Of a DNA stretch of 64,000 bases, positions 18,219 to 27,241 are shown in pieces. The stretch's first letter is position 1. Every line of letters begins with the position of its first letter. Source of the stretch: Devosia indica (lineage in GTDB: Bacteria > Pseudomonadota > Alphaproteobacteria > Rhizobiales > Devosiaceae); contig NZ_PYVZ01000021.1 in assembly GCF_003056405.1 (NCBI RefSeq), forward strand, positions 1 through 64,000, written 5' to 3'. The position numbers and the translations under genes are program-made. The notes beneath the pieces were generated by a model. That model was given only the letters and a program-made list of their open reading frames with translations. It searched no databases and was not told where the DNA came from.

Positions 18219-20063
18219 ATGCCCGCCTATCGTTCCCGCACCACCACCCATGGCCGCAACATGGCCGGCGCGCGCGGCCTGTGGCGCGCCACCGGCATGA
18301 AGGACGGCGATTTCGGCAAGCCCATCATTGCCGTGGTGAACTCGTTCACCCAGTTCGTGCCCGGCCATGTGCACCTGAAGGATCTGGGGCAACTCGTGGC
18401 CCGCGAAATCGAGGCAGCCGGCGGCGTCGCCAAGGAATTCAACACCATCGCGGTCGATGACGGCATCGCCATGGGCCATGACGGCATGCTCTATTCCTTG
18501 CCCAGCCGCGACATCATCGCGGACTCGGTGGAATACATGGTCAACGCGCATTGTGCTGACGCCATGGTCTGCATCTCCAACTGCGACAAGATCACCCCCG
18601 GCATGCTCAATGCCGCGATGCGCCTCAACATCCCGGTGGTCTTCGTGTCGGGCGGTCCAATGGAAGCGGGCAAGGCCCTGGTCAAGGGCAAGCTGCAGGC
18701 GCTCGACCTGGTCGACGCCATGGTGATGGCCGCCGACGATGCCTATACCGACGAGGAAGTGCAGGCCGTCGAAGAAGCCGCTTGCCCCACCTGCGGATCC
18801 TGCTCGGGCATGTTCACCGCCAATTCGATGAACTGCCTGACCGAGGCTTTGGGCCTGTCGCTGCCGGGCAATGGCTCGACCCTGGCCACCCATTCGGACC
18901 GCAAGCGCCTGTTCCAGGAAGCCGGGCACCTGATCGTCGACCTTGCCCGCCGCTATTACGAACAGGACGACGAAAGCGTCCTGCCGCGCAAGATCGCCAC
19001 CAAGGCGGCCTTCGAAAACGCCATGAGCCTCGACATCGCCATGGGCGGCTCGACCAATACGGTTCTTCACATCCTGGCAGCGGCCCATGAGGGCGGCATC
19101 GACTTCACCATGGACGATATCGATGCGCTCAGCCGCAAGGTGCCAGTGCTCTCCAAGGTCGCCCCTGCCAAGAACGATGTGCATATGGAAGACGTTCACC
19201 GCGCCGGCGGCATCTTTGCCATTCTCGGCCAGCTTGACCGCGCCGGCCTGATCAATCGCAATGAACCCACGGTGCATGCCGCGACCATGGGCGATGCCAT
19301 CGACAAATGGGATATTTCGCGCACCAATTCGGAAAGCGTGCGCCAGTTCTACATGGCCGCGCCCGGCGGCGTGCGCACCACCCAGGCCTTCTCCCAATCC
19401 AATCGCTGGAAGGAGCTGGACACCGACCGCACCAATGGCGCCATCCGCTCGCCCGACAATCCCTTCTCCAAGGATGGGGGCCTGGCCGTGCTCAAGGGCA
19501 ATATCGCGCTTGACGGCTGCATCGTGAAGACGGCGGGCGTGGATGAATCCATCCTCAAATTCACCGGCCCGGCCCGCGTCTTCGAGAGCCAGGACATGAC
19601 CGTCAAGGCAATCCTGAGCAATGAGATCAAGGAAGGCGATGTCGTCGTCATCCGCTATGAAGGCCCCAAGGGCGGCCCCGGCATGCAGGAAATGCTCTAT
19701 CCCACGAGCTATCTCAAATCCAAGGGCCTCGGGAAAGCCTGTGCGTTGCTCACCGACGGGCGCTTTTCGGGCGGCACCTCGGGGCTGTCCATCGGCCACG
19801 CTTCGCCTGAAGCCGCCGAAGGTGGCGCCATTGGCCTGGTGCGCGAGGGCGACATCATCGAGATCGACATCCCCAACCGCACCGTCAACGTGCTGGTGAG
19901 CGATGCCGAACTGGCCGCCCGCCGCGTCGAGCAGGACAAGCTCGGCTGGAAGCCGGCCCAGCCGCGCAAGCGCAAGATCACCACGGCGTTGAAGGCCTAT
20001 GCCTCGCTGGTCACGTCGGCCGCCACCGGTGCCGTGCGCGATGTGAGCAAGCTGGACTTCTAG
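18219..20063 (+). CDS. ilvD: dihydroxy-acid dehydratase
   Basis: Iron-sulfur enzyme that dehydrates 2,3-dihydroxy acids to the 2-keto acids leading to valine, isoleucine and pantothenate. The 614-residue product shows the IlvD/Edd signatures: [21 protein letters not shown] with a cluster cysteine, [18 protein letters not shown] with further cysteines, and [19 protein letters not shown] near the C-terminus. The cysteine pattern supports a 2Fe-2S enzyme. The strong length match argues against sugar-acid dehydratases, which have shorter conserved tails. A GAGGAATT ribosome site precedes ATG. No other ilv gene is in the window. Confidence 0.96.
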   Translation: MPAYRSRTTTHGRNMAGARGLWRATGMKDGDFGKPIIAVVNSFTQFVPGHVHLKDLGQLVAREIEAAGGVAKEFNTIAVDDGIAMGHDGMLYSLPSRDIIADSVEYMVNAHCADAMVCISNCDKITPGMLNAAMRLNIPVVFVSGGPMEAGKALVKGKLQALDLVDAMVMAADDAYTDEEVQAVEEAACPTCGSCSGMFTANSMNCLTEALGLSLPGNGSTLATHSDRKRLFQEAGHLIVDLARRYYEQDDESVLPRKIATKAAFENAMSLDIAMGGSTNTVLHILAAAHEGGIDFTMDDIDALSRKVPVLSKVAPAKNDVHMEDVHRAGGIFAILGQLDRAGLINRNEPTVHAATMGDAIDKWDISRTNSESVRQFYMAAPGGVRTTQAFSQSNRWKELDTDRTNGAIRSPDNPFSKDGGLAVLKGNIALDGCIVKTAGVDESILKFTGPARVFESQDMTVKAILSNEIKEGDVVVIRYEGPKGGPGMQEMLYPTSYLKSKGLGKACALLTDGRFSGGTSGLSIGHASPEAAEGGAIGLVREGDIIEIDIPNRTVNVLVSDAELAARRVEQDKLGWKPAQPRKRKITTALKAYASLVTSAATGAVRDVSKLDF

Positions 20064-20070
20064 CGCCGCA

Positions 20071-20871
20071 ATGCGGATTTTCTATATCAATCTGGACCGG
20101 CGGACCGACCGCCGGACCCAGATGGAAGAGCGGCTGGCCAACCTTGGCCTTGCCGCGAGCCGGCTATCGGCAATCACCCCTGACCAGCTCTCCGATGCCG
20201 ACCGGGCTTTCTCCTGCAATCCGCAGAAATTCTACTGGATGACGCCTGAGGAATGCGCCTGCACCCAGAGCCATCTCAAGGCGTTGCGGGCCTTTCTCGA
20301 CAGCGGTGACAGCCACGGGCTGATCCTGGAAGACGATGCGGTGCTCTCGCCCCGGCTGCCCGGCTTCCTCAACACCTTCCAGCATGCGCCCCCGCCAATC
20401 GACATTGTCCGGCTAGAGACCTTTCTCGACGTCCAGAGACTGGCACCGGCAGCCGATTATGTTGTCGATGGTGTCGAACTCAAGCGCTCCTGGACCTGGG
20501 CCGCCGGAGCCGCGGCCTACATCGTCAACCGCAGGGCGGCCGCCCATGTGCTGGACAGCATCTGGCCGCGGCTGGACGTTATCGATCGTCCCCTGTTCAA
20601 CCCATATGAACCGGTGGGGCGGGCCCTGCGCGTCCGCCATTGCTTGCCGGGCCTGGCCATCCAGATGGACCGGCTGCAGCCCGGAAAAAGCGACAGCGAC
20701 CTGCAAGCGTCGCGACTTGCCCGCGACAGCATGCGCCAGCTCAGCCCGGCGACTCGATTGTGGTATCACCTGCGCAAAGTGTTTCAGAACGAGGTCATTA
20801 TCGGTCCGCAGCGCACCATCCGTGGCTGGCTTGGCGCCAGGAAAACCGTTGTTCCTTTCGCCGATAGCTGA
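20071..20871 (+). CDS. glycosyltransferase family 25 protein
   Basis: A 266-residue GT25 enzyme, the family that adds galactose to lipooligosaccharide. The opening FYINLDRRTDRRTQMEERL, the central CACTQSHLKALRAFL and the acidic LILEDDAVL motif are the family's landmarks. It starts 7 bp after the ilvD stop and has no clear ribosome site, so translation may depend on ilvD readthrough or coupling. The acceptor is unknown; cell-surface polysaccharide is expected. No other surface polysaccharide gene is nearby. Confidence 0.87.
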   Translation: MRIFYINLDRRTDRRTQMEERLANLGLAASRLSAITPDQLSDADRAFSCNPQKFYWMTPEECACTQSHLKALRAFLDSGDSHGLILEDDAVLSPRLPGFLNTFQHAPPPIDIVRLETFLDVQRLAPAADYVVDGVELKRSWTWAAGAAAYIVNRRAAAHVLDSIWPRLDVIDRPLFNPYEPVGRALRVRHCLPGLAIQMDRLQPGKSDSDLQASRLARDSMRQLSPATRLWYHLRKVFQNEVIIGPQRTIRGWLGARKTVVPFADS

Positions 20872-20889
20872 AATGTGCATGACTTTTTC

Positions 20890-21000
20890 GTGACAAGCCC
20901 TGCGCCCGGTGCTAACACGCGCTCAGCCAACCAGCGGCCTGCCAAGGCCTGCTGGCCTGGTCAGGCTCGATAGCGGGGATTCCACCCTCCCTATCGGGCC
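20890..21000. other. structured convergent intergenic region
   Basis: Two neighbouring imperfect stem-loops are visible: one near 20938-20970 (GCCTGCCAAGG against CCTGGTCAGGC) and one near 20968-20998 (CGATAG...CTATCG). It lies where the GT25 gene and the YjbR gene end facing each other. There are no U-runs, and it does not match SRP, RNase P, tmRNA or a riboswitch I know. Confidence 0.35.
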
Positions 21001-21019
21001 GACCCAATCACCCAAAACC

Positions 21020-21373
21020 TCAGAATATGCCCAGTTCGGCGCGCAGCTTTCTGGTCAGACCCTCGGCCACCAAGGCGTATGAGCGGGCGGCATAGGCACG
21101 CAGATCATCCTCACCCAGCGCCGAGCCGGCTTCGGCACTGACCCATTTGCGTTTTGCGAAGTATCGGGCCTGCGTGACGCCATCCACGCTGGTCAGGATA
21201 TCGAAGCTCTCTTCGCTGCATTTGAAGACGATGCAGCGAGGCTCGTAATCGGTCAGCAGGCAAAACACCTTGCCACCGACCTTGGCGACGCGCGCGTCCC
21301 ACTGGTCAACGAATGTGACGCCCGGCATTTGCGAAAGTGCTGCGTCGAACCCGTCGCGGTGGAACAGGCTCAA
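21020..21373 (-). CDS. MmcQ/YjbR family protein
   Basis: A 117-residue protein. Its layout (PGVTFVDQWDARVAKVGGKVFCLL, then CIVFKCSEESFDILT and YFAKRKWVSAEA) matches the CyaY-like fold of MmcQ/YjbR proteins, annotated as DNA-binding-like in many genomes but of uncertain role. The start ATG overlaps the last bases of the DUF1178 gene (21370-21373, ATGA), so the two are translationally coupled. Confidence 0.85.
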   Translation of the reverse strand: MSLFHRDGFDAALSQMPGVTFVDQWDARVAKVGGKVFCLLTDYEPRCIVFKCSEESFDILTSVDGVTQARYFAKRKWVSAEAGSALGEDDLRAYAARSYALVAEGLTRKLRAELGIF

Positions 21374-21792
21374 TTATCTTCTCCCACATCGGGCAAGGGC
21401 AGGAAATCGACACCATCCTCGATCAGCTCGGCCACTTCGTCCCGCGTCGCCTCGCCATAAATGCCGCGCGCCTCGGCCTCTTCGAAATGGATCTTGCGCG
21501 CTTCCTCGGCAAAACGGTCACCGACATTTTCAGCTTCCGCCAGCACCTTCTGCCGATAAGCCCGCAGCATCTCGCGGATTTTGGCCGCCTCGGGGTGATG
21601 CGCGGAAACCGGCATACGGTCCTGGTCGGTGCGCGCCAGATTGGGAGCCATCGGCGCCTTTTCGACCATGGCGTCGCCACACTGGGCACAGCTCACCAGG
21701 CCGCGGCCATGCTGTTCCTCATAGGCGGCTGCATTTTTGAACCAGGCATCGAAGCGATGCCCGTTCGAACATTGAAGCGAATACTGAATCAC
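21370..21792 (-). CDS. DUF1178 family protein
   Basis: A 140-residue protein with an N-terminal zinc-ribbon-like part: the first cysteine is in MIQYSLQCSNGHRFDAWF and a CxxC pair sits in VSCAQCGDAMVEKAPMAP. The C-terminal half is helical and acidic (REMLRAYRQKVLAEAENVG). DUF1178 is widespread in alpha- and betaproteobacteria beside grxC and a nitrilase-like gene, the same order as here. Function unknown. Confidence 0.88.
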   Translation of the reverse strand: MIQYSLQCSNGHRFDAWFKNAAAYEEQHGRGLVSCAQCGDAMVEKAPMAPNLARTDQDRMPVSAHHPEAAKIREMLRAYRQKVLAEAENVGDRFAEEARKIHFEEAEARGIYGEATRDEVAELIEDGVDFLPLPDVGEDN

Positions 21793-21852
21793 TGCACTTG
21801 TCGTTTCATTGCGGCGCCGGGCGCCTGTCTGCCGACCATATAGGGCCTTGGC

Positions 21853-22680
21853 TCAGCGGTGCAAACCCGGGGCCGCAAAGTCCCGCGCATTGGCCAGCGC
21901 CGGAACGCGTCTGCGCGCCTCGGTGACCGCGATCGGATCGATCTCGGCCACCAGCACACCGGGCCGGTCATGGTCGAGCTCGGCAATCACCTTGCCCCAG
22001 GGGTCGATGATCAGCGAATGGCCATAGGTCGCGCGCCCATTGGCATGGCTGCCGCCCTGGGCCGCGGCAATGACATAAGAGCCGGTCTCGATCGCCCGGG
22101 CCCGCAGCAGCACATGCCAATGCGCCTGTCCGGTGGGCACCGTAAAGGCCGCCGGCACCGCCATCAGGCTCGCCCCGGCATTGGCCAGGGCGTTGTAGAG
22201 CCGGGGAAAGCGCATGTCGTAACAGATCGAAAAGCCGAGGGTGAACTCATCGAGCGGTGCGATCACTGCATTGTCGCCGCCCTTATAGGTGGCGCTTTCG
22301 CGATAGGCGTTGAGCCCGGCAATATCGGCATCGAACAGATGGATTTTGTCATAGGTGGCGCGCTGCGCCCCATCCGGCCCGAACAGCACCGAGCGGTTGG
22401 CAAAGCGCCCATCTTCGAGCGGGATCGGCAGCGAGCCGATATGGACATGCATGGCGTGCTGCCTGGCCAATGCGCCCACCGCCGCCAATTGCGGATGCCC
22501 TTCGAAAGGCGCCGCCACCGATTTGAGCTGATCCCGGTTCTCGGGAAAGATCATGGTGACTTCCGGGGTCAGCGCATAGCGCGCCCCTTGCCCGGCGGCC
22601 TCGGCCAGCAGCGGCTTGAGCGCGGCAAGATTGGCGGCCGGGTCAAGCCCCGAGCACATTTGGATAGCGGCGATTTTCAT
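21853..22680 (-). CDS. carbon-nitrogen hydrolase (nitrilase superfamily)
   Basis: A 275-residue amidase-type enzyme. The Glu-Lys-Cys triad is visible: E in ALTPEVTMIF (about 41), K in TYDKIHLFD (about 109) and C in GFSICYDMRFPRLY (about 150). Members next to glutaredoxin genes hydrolyse deaminated glutathione (Nit1-like), which fits the neighbouring grxC, but that substrate is an inference. Start ATG at 22680; six bases separate it from grxC upstream, so they share one transcript. Confidence 0.92.
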   Translation of the reverse strand: MKIAAIQMCSGLDPAANLAALKPLLAEAAGQGARYALTPEVTMIFPENRDQLKSVAAPFEGHPQLAAVGALARQHAMHVHIGSLPIPLEDGRFANRSVLFGPDGAQRATYDKIHLFDADIAGLNAYRESATYKGGDNAVIAPLDEFTLGFSICYDMRFPRLYNALANAGASLMAVPAAFTVPTGQAHWHVLLRARAIETGSYVIAAAQGGSHANGRATYGHSLIIDPWGKVIAELDHDRPGVLVAEIDPIAVTEARRRVPALANARDFAAPGLHR

Positions 22681-22686
22681 GGGGTT

Positions 22687-22941
22687 CTATTGCGCCAGCA
22701 AGGGGTCCAGCCCGCCGCGCCGGTCGAGCGCCGCCATGTCGTCATAGCCACCCACATGGGTGTCGCCGACGAAAATCTGCGGCACGGTGCGGCGGCCATG
22801 GGCGCGCTGGGTCATTTTTTCGCGCAGGTCGGGATCGAGCACGGTGATCTCGGAATAGTCCACGCCCTTTTCATTGAGCAGCGCCTTGGCGGCGTGACAA
22901 TAGGGGCAGGTGGGAGTGGTGTAGATTTCAACCTTGGCCAT
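22687..22941 (-). CDS. grxC: glutaredoxin 3
   Basis: An 84-residue dithiol glutaredoxin that reduces disulfides with glutathione. It has the CPYC active site in TTPTCPYCHAAK (residues 12-15), the cis-proline TVPQIF and the GGYDDM motif that binds glutathione. ATG at 22941 is chosen, with GGAG four bases upstream; earlier in-frame sequence is not glutaredoxin. It is second in the comF-grxC-nitrilase-DUF1178-YjbR run. Confidence 0.95.
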   Translation of the reverse strand: MAKVEIYTTPTCPYCHAAKALLNEKGVDYSEITVLDPDLREKMTQRAHGRRTVPQIFVGDTHVGGYDDMAALDRRGGLDPLLAQ

Positions 22942-22978
22942 ATCGCTCCAGGCTCCGGAAAATCGTGAACTTGCCTCT

Positions 22979-23785
22979 TTATATGGGGAGATCCTCGCCA
23001 ATGACAACGCGGGCAAAAGTGAGCACATTCACCTCTGCGGCACCGGCCCGCTTGAGCACGCGCGTTGCGGCCTTGACCGTGGCGCCGGTGGTATAGACAT
23101 CGTCGACCAGCACCACCGGCCGGCCGGCCAGGCGTTCGAGCGCATGCGGATGGGCTGAAAACGCCCCTCGCACATTGCGCAGCCGGCCATCACCGGACAG
23201 CCCCACCTGTTGCCGGGTCTTTCTGTGCCGCCCGATCAGATGCGGATCCACGCTCAGTCCCGTCAGCCGGCCCAGCTCTCGCGCCAGCAGCATGGACTGG
23301 TTATAGCGCCGGAACCGCAACCGGCTGGCATGCAACGGCACCGGCACGATAACCGGGCCAGCGGCCCAATAGTCCTGTCCGGCCACCGCCATCAGCCGCG
23401 CGCAGAACCGGGCCACCTCCGGCCTGTCGCCATATTTAAGCCGGCTGACCAGCGTCCCTGCCACCGCGCTATAGACCACCGCCGCCCGCGCCCGCGCAAA
23501 GGGGGGTGGATCGGCCAGCGCCTCGGCCGAGCGCATATCCGGGCCCAGATCGGTCTCGAAGGGAATGCCCAGCACCGGGCAGAACGGCGCCCGGATCTGC
23601 CGCAAACCGGCAAAGCAGGACGCGCACAGCCCCTGCGCCCCGGTCAGCGGCGCGTTGCAGGCAGGGCATCCCGGCGGATAGACCAGGTCAAGCAGCGCGC
23701 GCCGCAGCCCGGCTAGGCCCTGCCGCAGCCGCACCCCGCGCCCGATCTCTTTGACTTCCCCGGCCCCCGTCTCCATAACAGCCAT
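22979..23785 (-). CDS. ComF family protein (phosphoribosyltransferase-like)
   Basis: A 268-residue ComF/GntX-type protein. The N-terminal part has two CxxC pairs (CPACNAPL and LCASCFAG) that probably bind zinc. The C-terminal phosphoribosyltransferase motif VVLVDDVYTTGATVKAA is intact. Relatives are linked to DNA uptake (ComF) or gluconate use, but in alphaproteobacteria the role is unproven. It is divergent from the 23822 methyltransferase-like gene and leads the minus-strand cluster. Confidence 0.9.
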   Translation of the reverse strand: MAVMETGAGEVKEIGRGVRLRQGLAGLRRALLDLVYPPGCPACNAPLTGAQGLCASCFAGLRQIRAPFCPVLGIPFETDLGPDMRSAEALADPPPFARARAAVVYSAVAGTLVSRLKYGDRPEVARFCARLMAVAGQDYWAAGPVIVPVPLHASRLRFRRYNQSMLLARELGRLTGLSVDPHLIGRHRKTRQQVGLSGDGRLRNVRGAFSAHPHALERLAGRPVVLVDDVYTTGATVKAATRVLKRAGAAEVNVLTFARVVIGEDLPI

Positions 23786-23821
23786 ATTGCTCCCGACCCG
23801 GCCCCGGCGAAAGCCTTTTTG

Positions 23822-24655
23822 ATGACCACCCCTCCGCGCCTGTTCGACACCACCCTGATCGCCCGCAACCTTCAGCGCCGCCCGGCCAGCGACAATTTCG
23901 TGCGCGATCTGGTGCTTGAGGACCTGGCCGATCGGCTAAGCGCCTATAGGCGCGATTTCGGCCGTGCCATATTGATCGGCCCCGATGCCGAGACCCTGCC
24001 CGACACCCTGTTCACCGCCAATGGGCCGGTCAAGACGCAGCGCGTCGAGGCCTTCTCGGGCGACGAGTTTCCCCTTCTGCCCGAGGGCGAGCAGGACCTG
24101 ATTGTCTCGCTACTGCATCTGCAGGCAGTCAATGATGTGCCCGGCCATCTGGCGCGGCTGCGCCGCCTGCTCAAGCCTGACGGATTGCTGATGGCCGCCT
24201 TTGTTGGTGGCGAGAGCCTGACAGAATTGCGCGAGGCCTTTCTGGCCGCCGATCTGCAGGTCTCAGGCGGCGCTTCGGCCCGGGTTGCCCCAATGGCGCA
24301 GGTGCGCGATGCCGGCGCCCTGTTGCAGCGGGCCGGCTTTGCCCTGCCGGTGGCCGATGTCGAAACCCATCGCGTGCGCTACGCCACCCCCTTTGCCCTG
24401 ATGGCCGAACTCAAGGCCCTGGGCGCCGCCAATCCGCTCGCCGATCGCCCCCGCCGCTTTGCTACCCGCGCCCTGCTCGCAACCGCCGCCCAGGCCTATG
24501 CCGAACGCGACGCCGACCCCGATGGCCGGGTGCGCGCGACACTGGAAATCATCTGGCTGGCCGGCTGGGTGCCGCATGAAAGCCAGCAAAAACCCTTGCG
24601 GCCCGGCAGCGCCACGGTCAGCATGAAAGATGTGCTGGGTGGGCCAAAACCATGA
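23822..24655 (+). CDS. methyltransferase-like protein with eroded SAM loop (NDUFAF5/BioC-like)
   Basis: A 277-residue protein with the fold and C-terminal pattern of alphaproteobacterial NDUFAF5/BioC-type proteins (LRRLLKPDGLLMAAFVGGESLTELR). The glycine-rich cofactor loop, normally D-x-G-x-G-x-G, is replaced by AILIGPDAETLP, so SAM binding is doubtful. The conserved motif VNDVPGHLARLRR is present. ATG at 23822 is chosen over TTG at 23819. Its stop overlaps the start of the GST gene (ATGA). It may be a structural or assembly factor rather than an enzyme. Confidence 0.8.
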   Translation: MTTPPRLFDTTLIARNLQRRPASDNFVRDLVLEDLADRLSAYRRDFGRAILIGPDAETLPDTLFTANGPVKTQRVEAFSGDEFPLLPEGEQDLIVSLLHLQAVNDVPGHLARLRRLLKPDGLLMAAFVGGESLTELREAFLAADLQVSGGASARVAPMAQVRDAGALLQRAGFALPVADVETHRVRYATPFALMAELKALGAANPLADRPRRFATRALLATAAQAYAERDADPDGRVRATLEIIWLAGWVPHESQQKPLRPGSATVSMKDVLGGPKP

Positions 24656-25299
24656 CGCTGACCGTTTGGGGCCGCAAGACCTCCTCCAACGTACAGGCGC
24701 TGATGTGGTGCATTGGCGAGCTTGGCCTGGACCATGTGCGTCACGACATTGGCCATATCCATGGCGGCAATGACACACCCGAATTCCTGGCCATGAACCC
24801 CAATGGCACTGTGCCGGTGCTGCGGGACGGTGATGGCCCAGCATTGTGGGAGACGGGCGCCATTCTGCGCTATCTCGCCGGCCGTTATGGCCCGGACAGC
24901 TTCTGGCCTGCCGACCCGCTCCGTCGCGCCGAAATCGACAAATGGGCCGAATGGGCCAAGATCAACATCACGCTCAATTTTACCGGCCCGGTCTTCTGGC
25001 GCGTGGTGCGCACCGCCCCCTCAATGCAGGACCCGGTGGCGATCACCGCAGCCCTCGAAGCGCTCATCCGCTTCCTGCGCATCGCCAATGCGCGGCTGGA
25101 ACGGCAGGCGTTCCTCGGCGGAGAGGACTTCACCCTGGCCGATATCCAGTTCGGCCATGTGCTCTATCGCTACTTCGATATCGATATCGCCCGGCCCGAC
25201 CTGCCCCATATCGACCGCTATTATGCGGCCCTTTCCGAGCGTCCCGCCTTCGCAGACCACGTCATGGTCTCCTATGACGCGTTGCGCGCAACGGATTGA
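24652..25299 (+). CDS. glutathione S-transferase
   Basis: A 215-residue GST: N-terminal thioredoxin-like domain (TVWGRKTSSNVQALMWC, then MNPNGTVPVL and WETGAILRYLA) and helical C-terminal domain (about 90-210). The S in KTSSNVQ may be the glutathione-activating residue. The family detoxifies electrophiles or reduces disulfides. It is coupled by ATGA to the upstream methyltransferase-like gene and runs 3 bp into a P-loop gene, so the three form one plus-strand operon. Confidence 0.92.
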   Translation: MTLTVWGRKTSSNVQALMWCIGELGLDHVRHDIGHIHGGNDTPEFLAMNPNGTVPVLRDGDGPALWETGAILRYLAGRYGPDSFWPADPLRRAEIDKWAEWAKINITLNFTGPVFWRVVRTAPSMQDPVAITAALEALIRFLRIANARLERQAFLGGEDFTLADIQFGHVLYRYFDIDIARPDLPHIDRYYAALSERPAFADHVMVSYDALRATD

Positions 25300-25302
25300 C
25301 CC

Positions 25303-25884
25303 ATGGACCTGCCGGCCGGCCATATCCTCATCCTTTCCGGCCATCCGGGCTCGGGCAAGACCACTTGTGCCGAGGCGCTGGCCTACCTGCCGGGCGGGCC
25401 CAAGGTGCATCTGCACTCGGACGATTTCTGGGGCTATATCAAGACTGGCAAGATCGATCCCTGGCTGCCGGAATCTCACACCCAGAATCAGATGATCATG
25501 CAGATCGCCGCGAGCGTGGCGGGCGCCTATGCCAGCAATGGCTATTTCGTCGCCCTGGACGGCGTGATCCGCCCCTGGGCCCTGCCCGGTTTCGCCGAGT
25601 TGGGCCTGCCACTGCACTATGTCGTCCTGCGCACCGGTGTCGAAGAGGCCGTGGCCCGGTGTCAGGCCCGCGGTGGCGACAGCCTGACCGACCCCGCTGT
25701 GGTGGCGGCCCTCCATGCCGAATTTGCCGATCTCGGCGCCCATGAGAACCATGCCCTCACTGTGGGCGGTCTCAACCGGGCGGACACCATGGATGTCCTG
25801 CAGGCCGCCCTCGCTTCGGGCCGCTATCGGCTCAATGCGCCGTCGACTTCGACAACAGGTTCAGGACCAGCACGCCGGACATGA
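25303..25884 (+). CDS. P-loop kinase-like protein (AAA/zeta-like)
   Basis: A 193-residue nucleotide-binding protein. The Walker A motif is GHPGSGKTT (about 13-21), followed by [19 protein letters not shown] and [16 protein letters not shown], typical of small kinase-like AAA proteins related to zeta toxins and chloramphenicol-kinase-type enzymes. No antitoxin-like partner is adjacent, so toxin function is not supported. The C-terminal 17 codons overlap, in antisense, the end of the SMR gene (25832-25884). Confidence 0.83.
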   Translation: MDLPAGHILILSGHPGSGKTTCAEALAYLPGGPKVHLHSDDFWGYIKTGKIDPWLPESHTQNQMIMQIAASVAGAYASNGYFVALDGVIRPWALPGFAELGLPLHYVVLRTGVEEAVARCQARGGDSLTDPAVVAALHAEFADLGAHENHALTVGGLNRADTMDVLQAALASGRYRLNAPSTSTTGSGPARRT

Positions 25885-26164
25885 TCAGGCCAATGCCCAG
25901 AACGGCCCAGGGGTCGAGCTTCTGGCCATAGACCAGCCAGCCCAGCAAGGACACCAGGACAATGCCGGCGCCCGACCATACGGCATAGGCAATCCCGACC
26001 GGCAACGTGCGCAGGGTCATCGACAGGCAGTAAAATGCCACCCCATAGCCCACCACCACCAGAACAGACGGCAACAGGTTGGAGAACCCCTCCGACGCCT
26101 TGAGCGCGGTCGTTGCGATTACTTCGGCAACAATGGCAATGGCAAGAAAGGCATAGCTGGGCAT
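25832..26164 (-). CDS. SMR family multidrug efflux transporter
   Basis: A 110-residue four-helix proton-coupled exporter of the small multidrug resistance family. The conserved membrane glutamate lies in helix 1 ([17 protein letters not shown]), and [18 protein letters not shown] is the EmrE-type helix 3 signature. It works as a dual-topology dimer in the inner membrane and exports cationic compounds. Its last 53 bp overlap the convergent kinase gene. Confidence 0.93.
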   Translation of the reverse strand: MPSYAFLAIAIVAEVIATTALKASEGFSNLLPSVLVVVGYGVAFYCLSMTLRTLPVGIAYAVWSGAGIVLVSLLGWLVYGQKLDPWAVLGIGLIMSGVLVLNLLSKSTAH

Positions 26165-26252
26165 GGGATCACCGGAAGGTTTGCGTTCAACGGCTTTGAC
26201 CAGATCGGAGTGCGCAAGTCACCCCGAGGGCGCCCTTTGTTTGCTCCGACAC

Positions 26253-26282
26253 AAAAAAGGCCGGTGTCTCCACCGGCCTTTT
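26253..26282 (-). terminator. terminator after carD
   Basis: Arms GGCCGGTG (26259-26266) and CACCGGCC (26271-26278) flank TCTC. On the minus strand a T6 run follows, 23 bp after the carD stop. The plus strand has a TTTT run, so it can work both ways. Confidence 0.9.
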
Positions 26283-26304
26283 CCATTCAATCTGCCGCAA
26301 GAGC

Positions 26305-26874
26305 TTACGCAGCAGCTTCCTCGTCGCTATCGGCTTCAGCCGCATCGGTCTTGGTGCGCTTGGGGCTCTTGGCGAGCTGCTTTTCGATAAGCTGCACGGC
26401 CTCGGTAAGGGTGAGCTTGCGCACGGCGCCGATTTCCCGGCTCATGCGATCCATGGCCTGCTCGAACAGCTGGCGTTCCGAATAGGACTGCTCGGGCTGC
26501 TCTTCAGAGCGGTACAGATCGCGGACCACTTCGGAAATCGCGATCAGATCGCCCGAATTGATCTTGGCTTCGTATTCCTGGGCGCGGCGCGACCACATGG
26601 TGCGCTTGACGCGGGCACGGCCGGTGACGGTATCGAGCGCGCGCTTGACCTCTTCGTCTTCGGCCAGCTTGCGCATGCCGACGGACTTGACCTTGGCAAC
26701 GGGAACGCGCAGGGTCAGCTTGTCCTGTTCAAAGCTGATGACGAACAGCTCTAGGGTCAGCCCAGCGACTTCCTGCTCTTCAATGGCGACGACAATGCCG
26801 ACGCCGTGGGACGGATAGACGACATGCTCGCCTGTCTTGAACCCAAGCCGCTGCTGCTGCTTCTTGGCTACCAT
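26305..26874 (-). CDS. carD: CarD family transcriptional regulator
   Basis: A 189-residue RNA-polymerase-binding factor. Residues 10-75 form the Tudor-like interaction domain (FKTGEHVVYPSHGVGIVVAI), and the rest is a helical DNA-contacting domain (RRAQEYEAKINSGDLIAISEVVRDLY). It stabilises open complexes, notably at ribosomal promoters. Start ATG at 26874 has AAGGAG nine bases upstream; the open frame to 27060 upstream is non-coding. The C-terminal tail is acidic (DEEAAA). Confidence 0.93.
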   Translation of the reverse strand: MVAKKQQQRLGFKTGEHVVYPSHGVGIVVAIEEQEVAGLTLELFVISFEQDKLTLRVPVAKVKSVGMRKLAEDEEVKRALDTVTGRARVKRTMWSRRAQEYEAKINSGDLIAISEVVRDLYRSEEQPEQSYSERQLFEQAMDRMSREIGAVRKLTLTEAVQLIEKQLAKSPKRTKTDAAEADSDEEAAA

Positions 26875-27241
26875 ATGCTGGAACTCCTTGTTGACGCCCC
26901 AATGGCTGGTTCCTTGCGGCAAGGTCAGCCATCCTACTTGTTTGGCGCCCGCCAATCCGGACGCATATGCGCAGTCAATCCCCACGTCGCTCCGGATCCG
27001 CTTGCCGGAACGCCATGTATCAGCTTTGTGTGGTGTCAAAAAAATCGTGCCTTGCGGCACGGCTGGGTGATGGGCTCAACTGCATATGGTCACACCATAG
27101 CACAATTTTTCAGCAGAATCAAAAGGAACGAATCACCAGCGCGCTTCCGCACCATCCGGGGATCGGCCGGATGTGACGAAACCATGACAAACCCTTGCCA
27201 CGCCTCAGGGATTTGATGCTTGCATTGAGCCCGCGAAGCGC
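26875..27241. other. carD upstream region
   Basis: 367 bp without a gene. It holds the terminator listed at 27038-27061 and, downstream of that, the presumed carD promoter. I saw a TTGACA at about 27032-27037 on the minus strand, but no matching -10 at proper spacing. Confidence 0.5.
27038..27061 (-). terminator. terminator downstream of the ferredoxin gene
   Basis: CGTGCC (27046-27051) and GGCACG (27056-27061) form a 6-bp stem with a TTGC-type loop, and the minus strand follows it with a run of seven T. It lies about 180 bp after the ferredoxin stop and separates that gene from carD. Confidence 0.85.

Noticed and set aside
20890-21000. SRP (4.5S) RNA
   Set aside because: The conserved GGTCAGG-x-CCGGAAGG-x-AGCAG loop is absent on both strands.
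25303-25884. zeta-type toxin of a toxin-antitoxin pair
   Set aside because: No epsilon-like antitoxin is adjacent, and the gene is cotranscribed with a GST.
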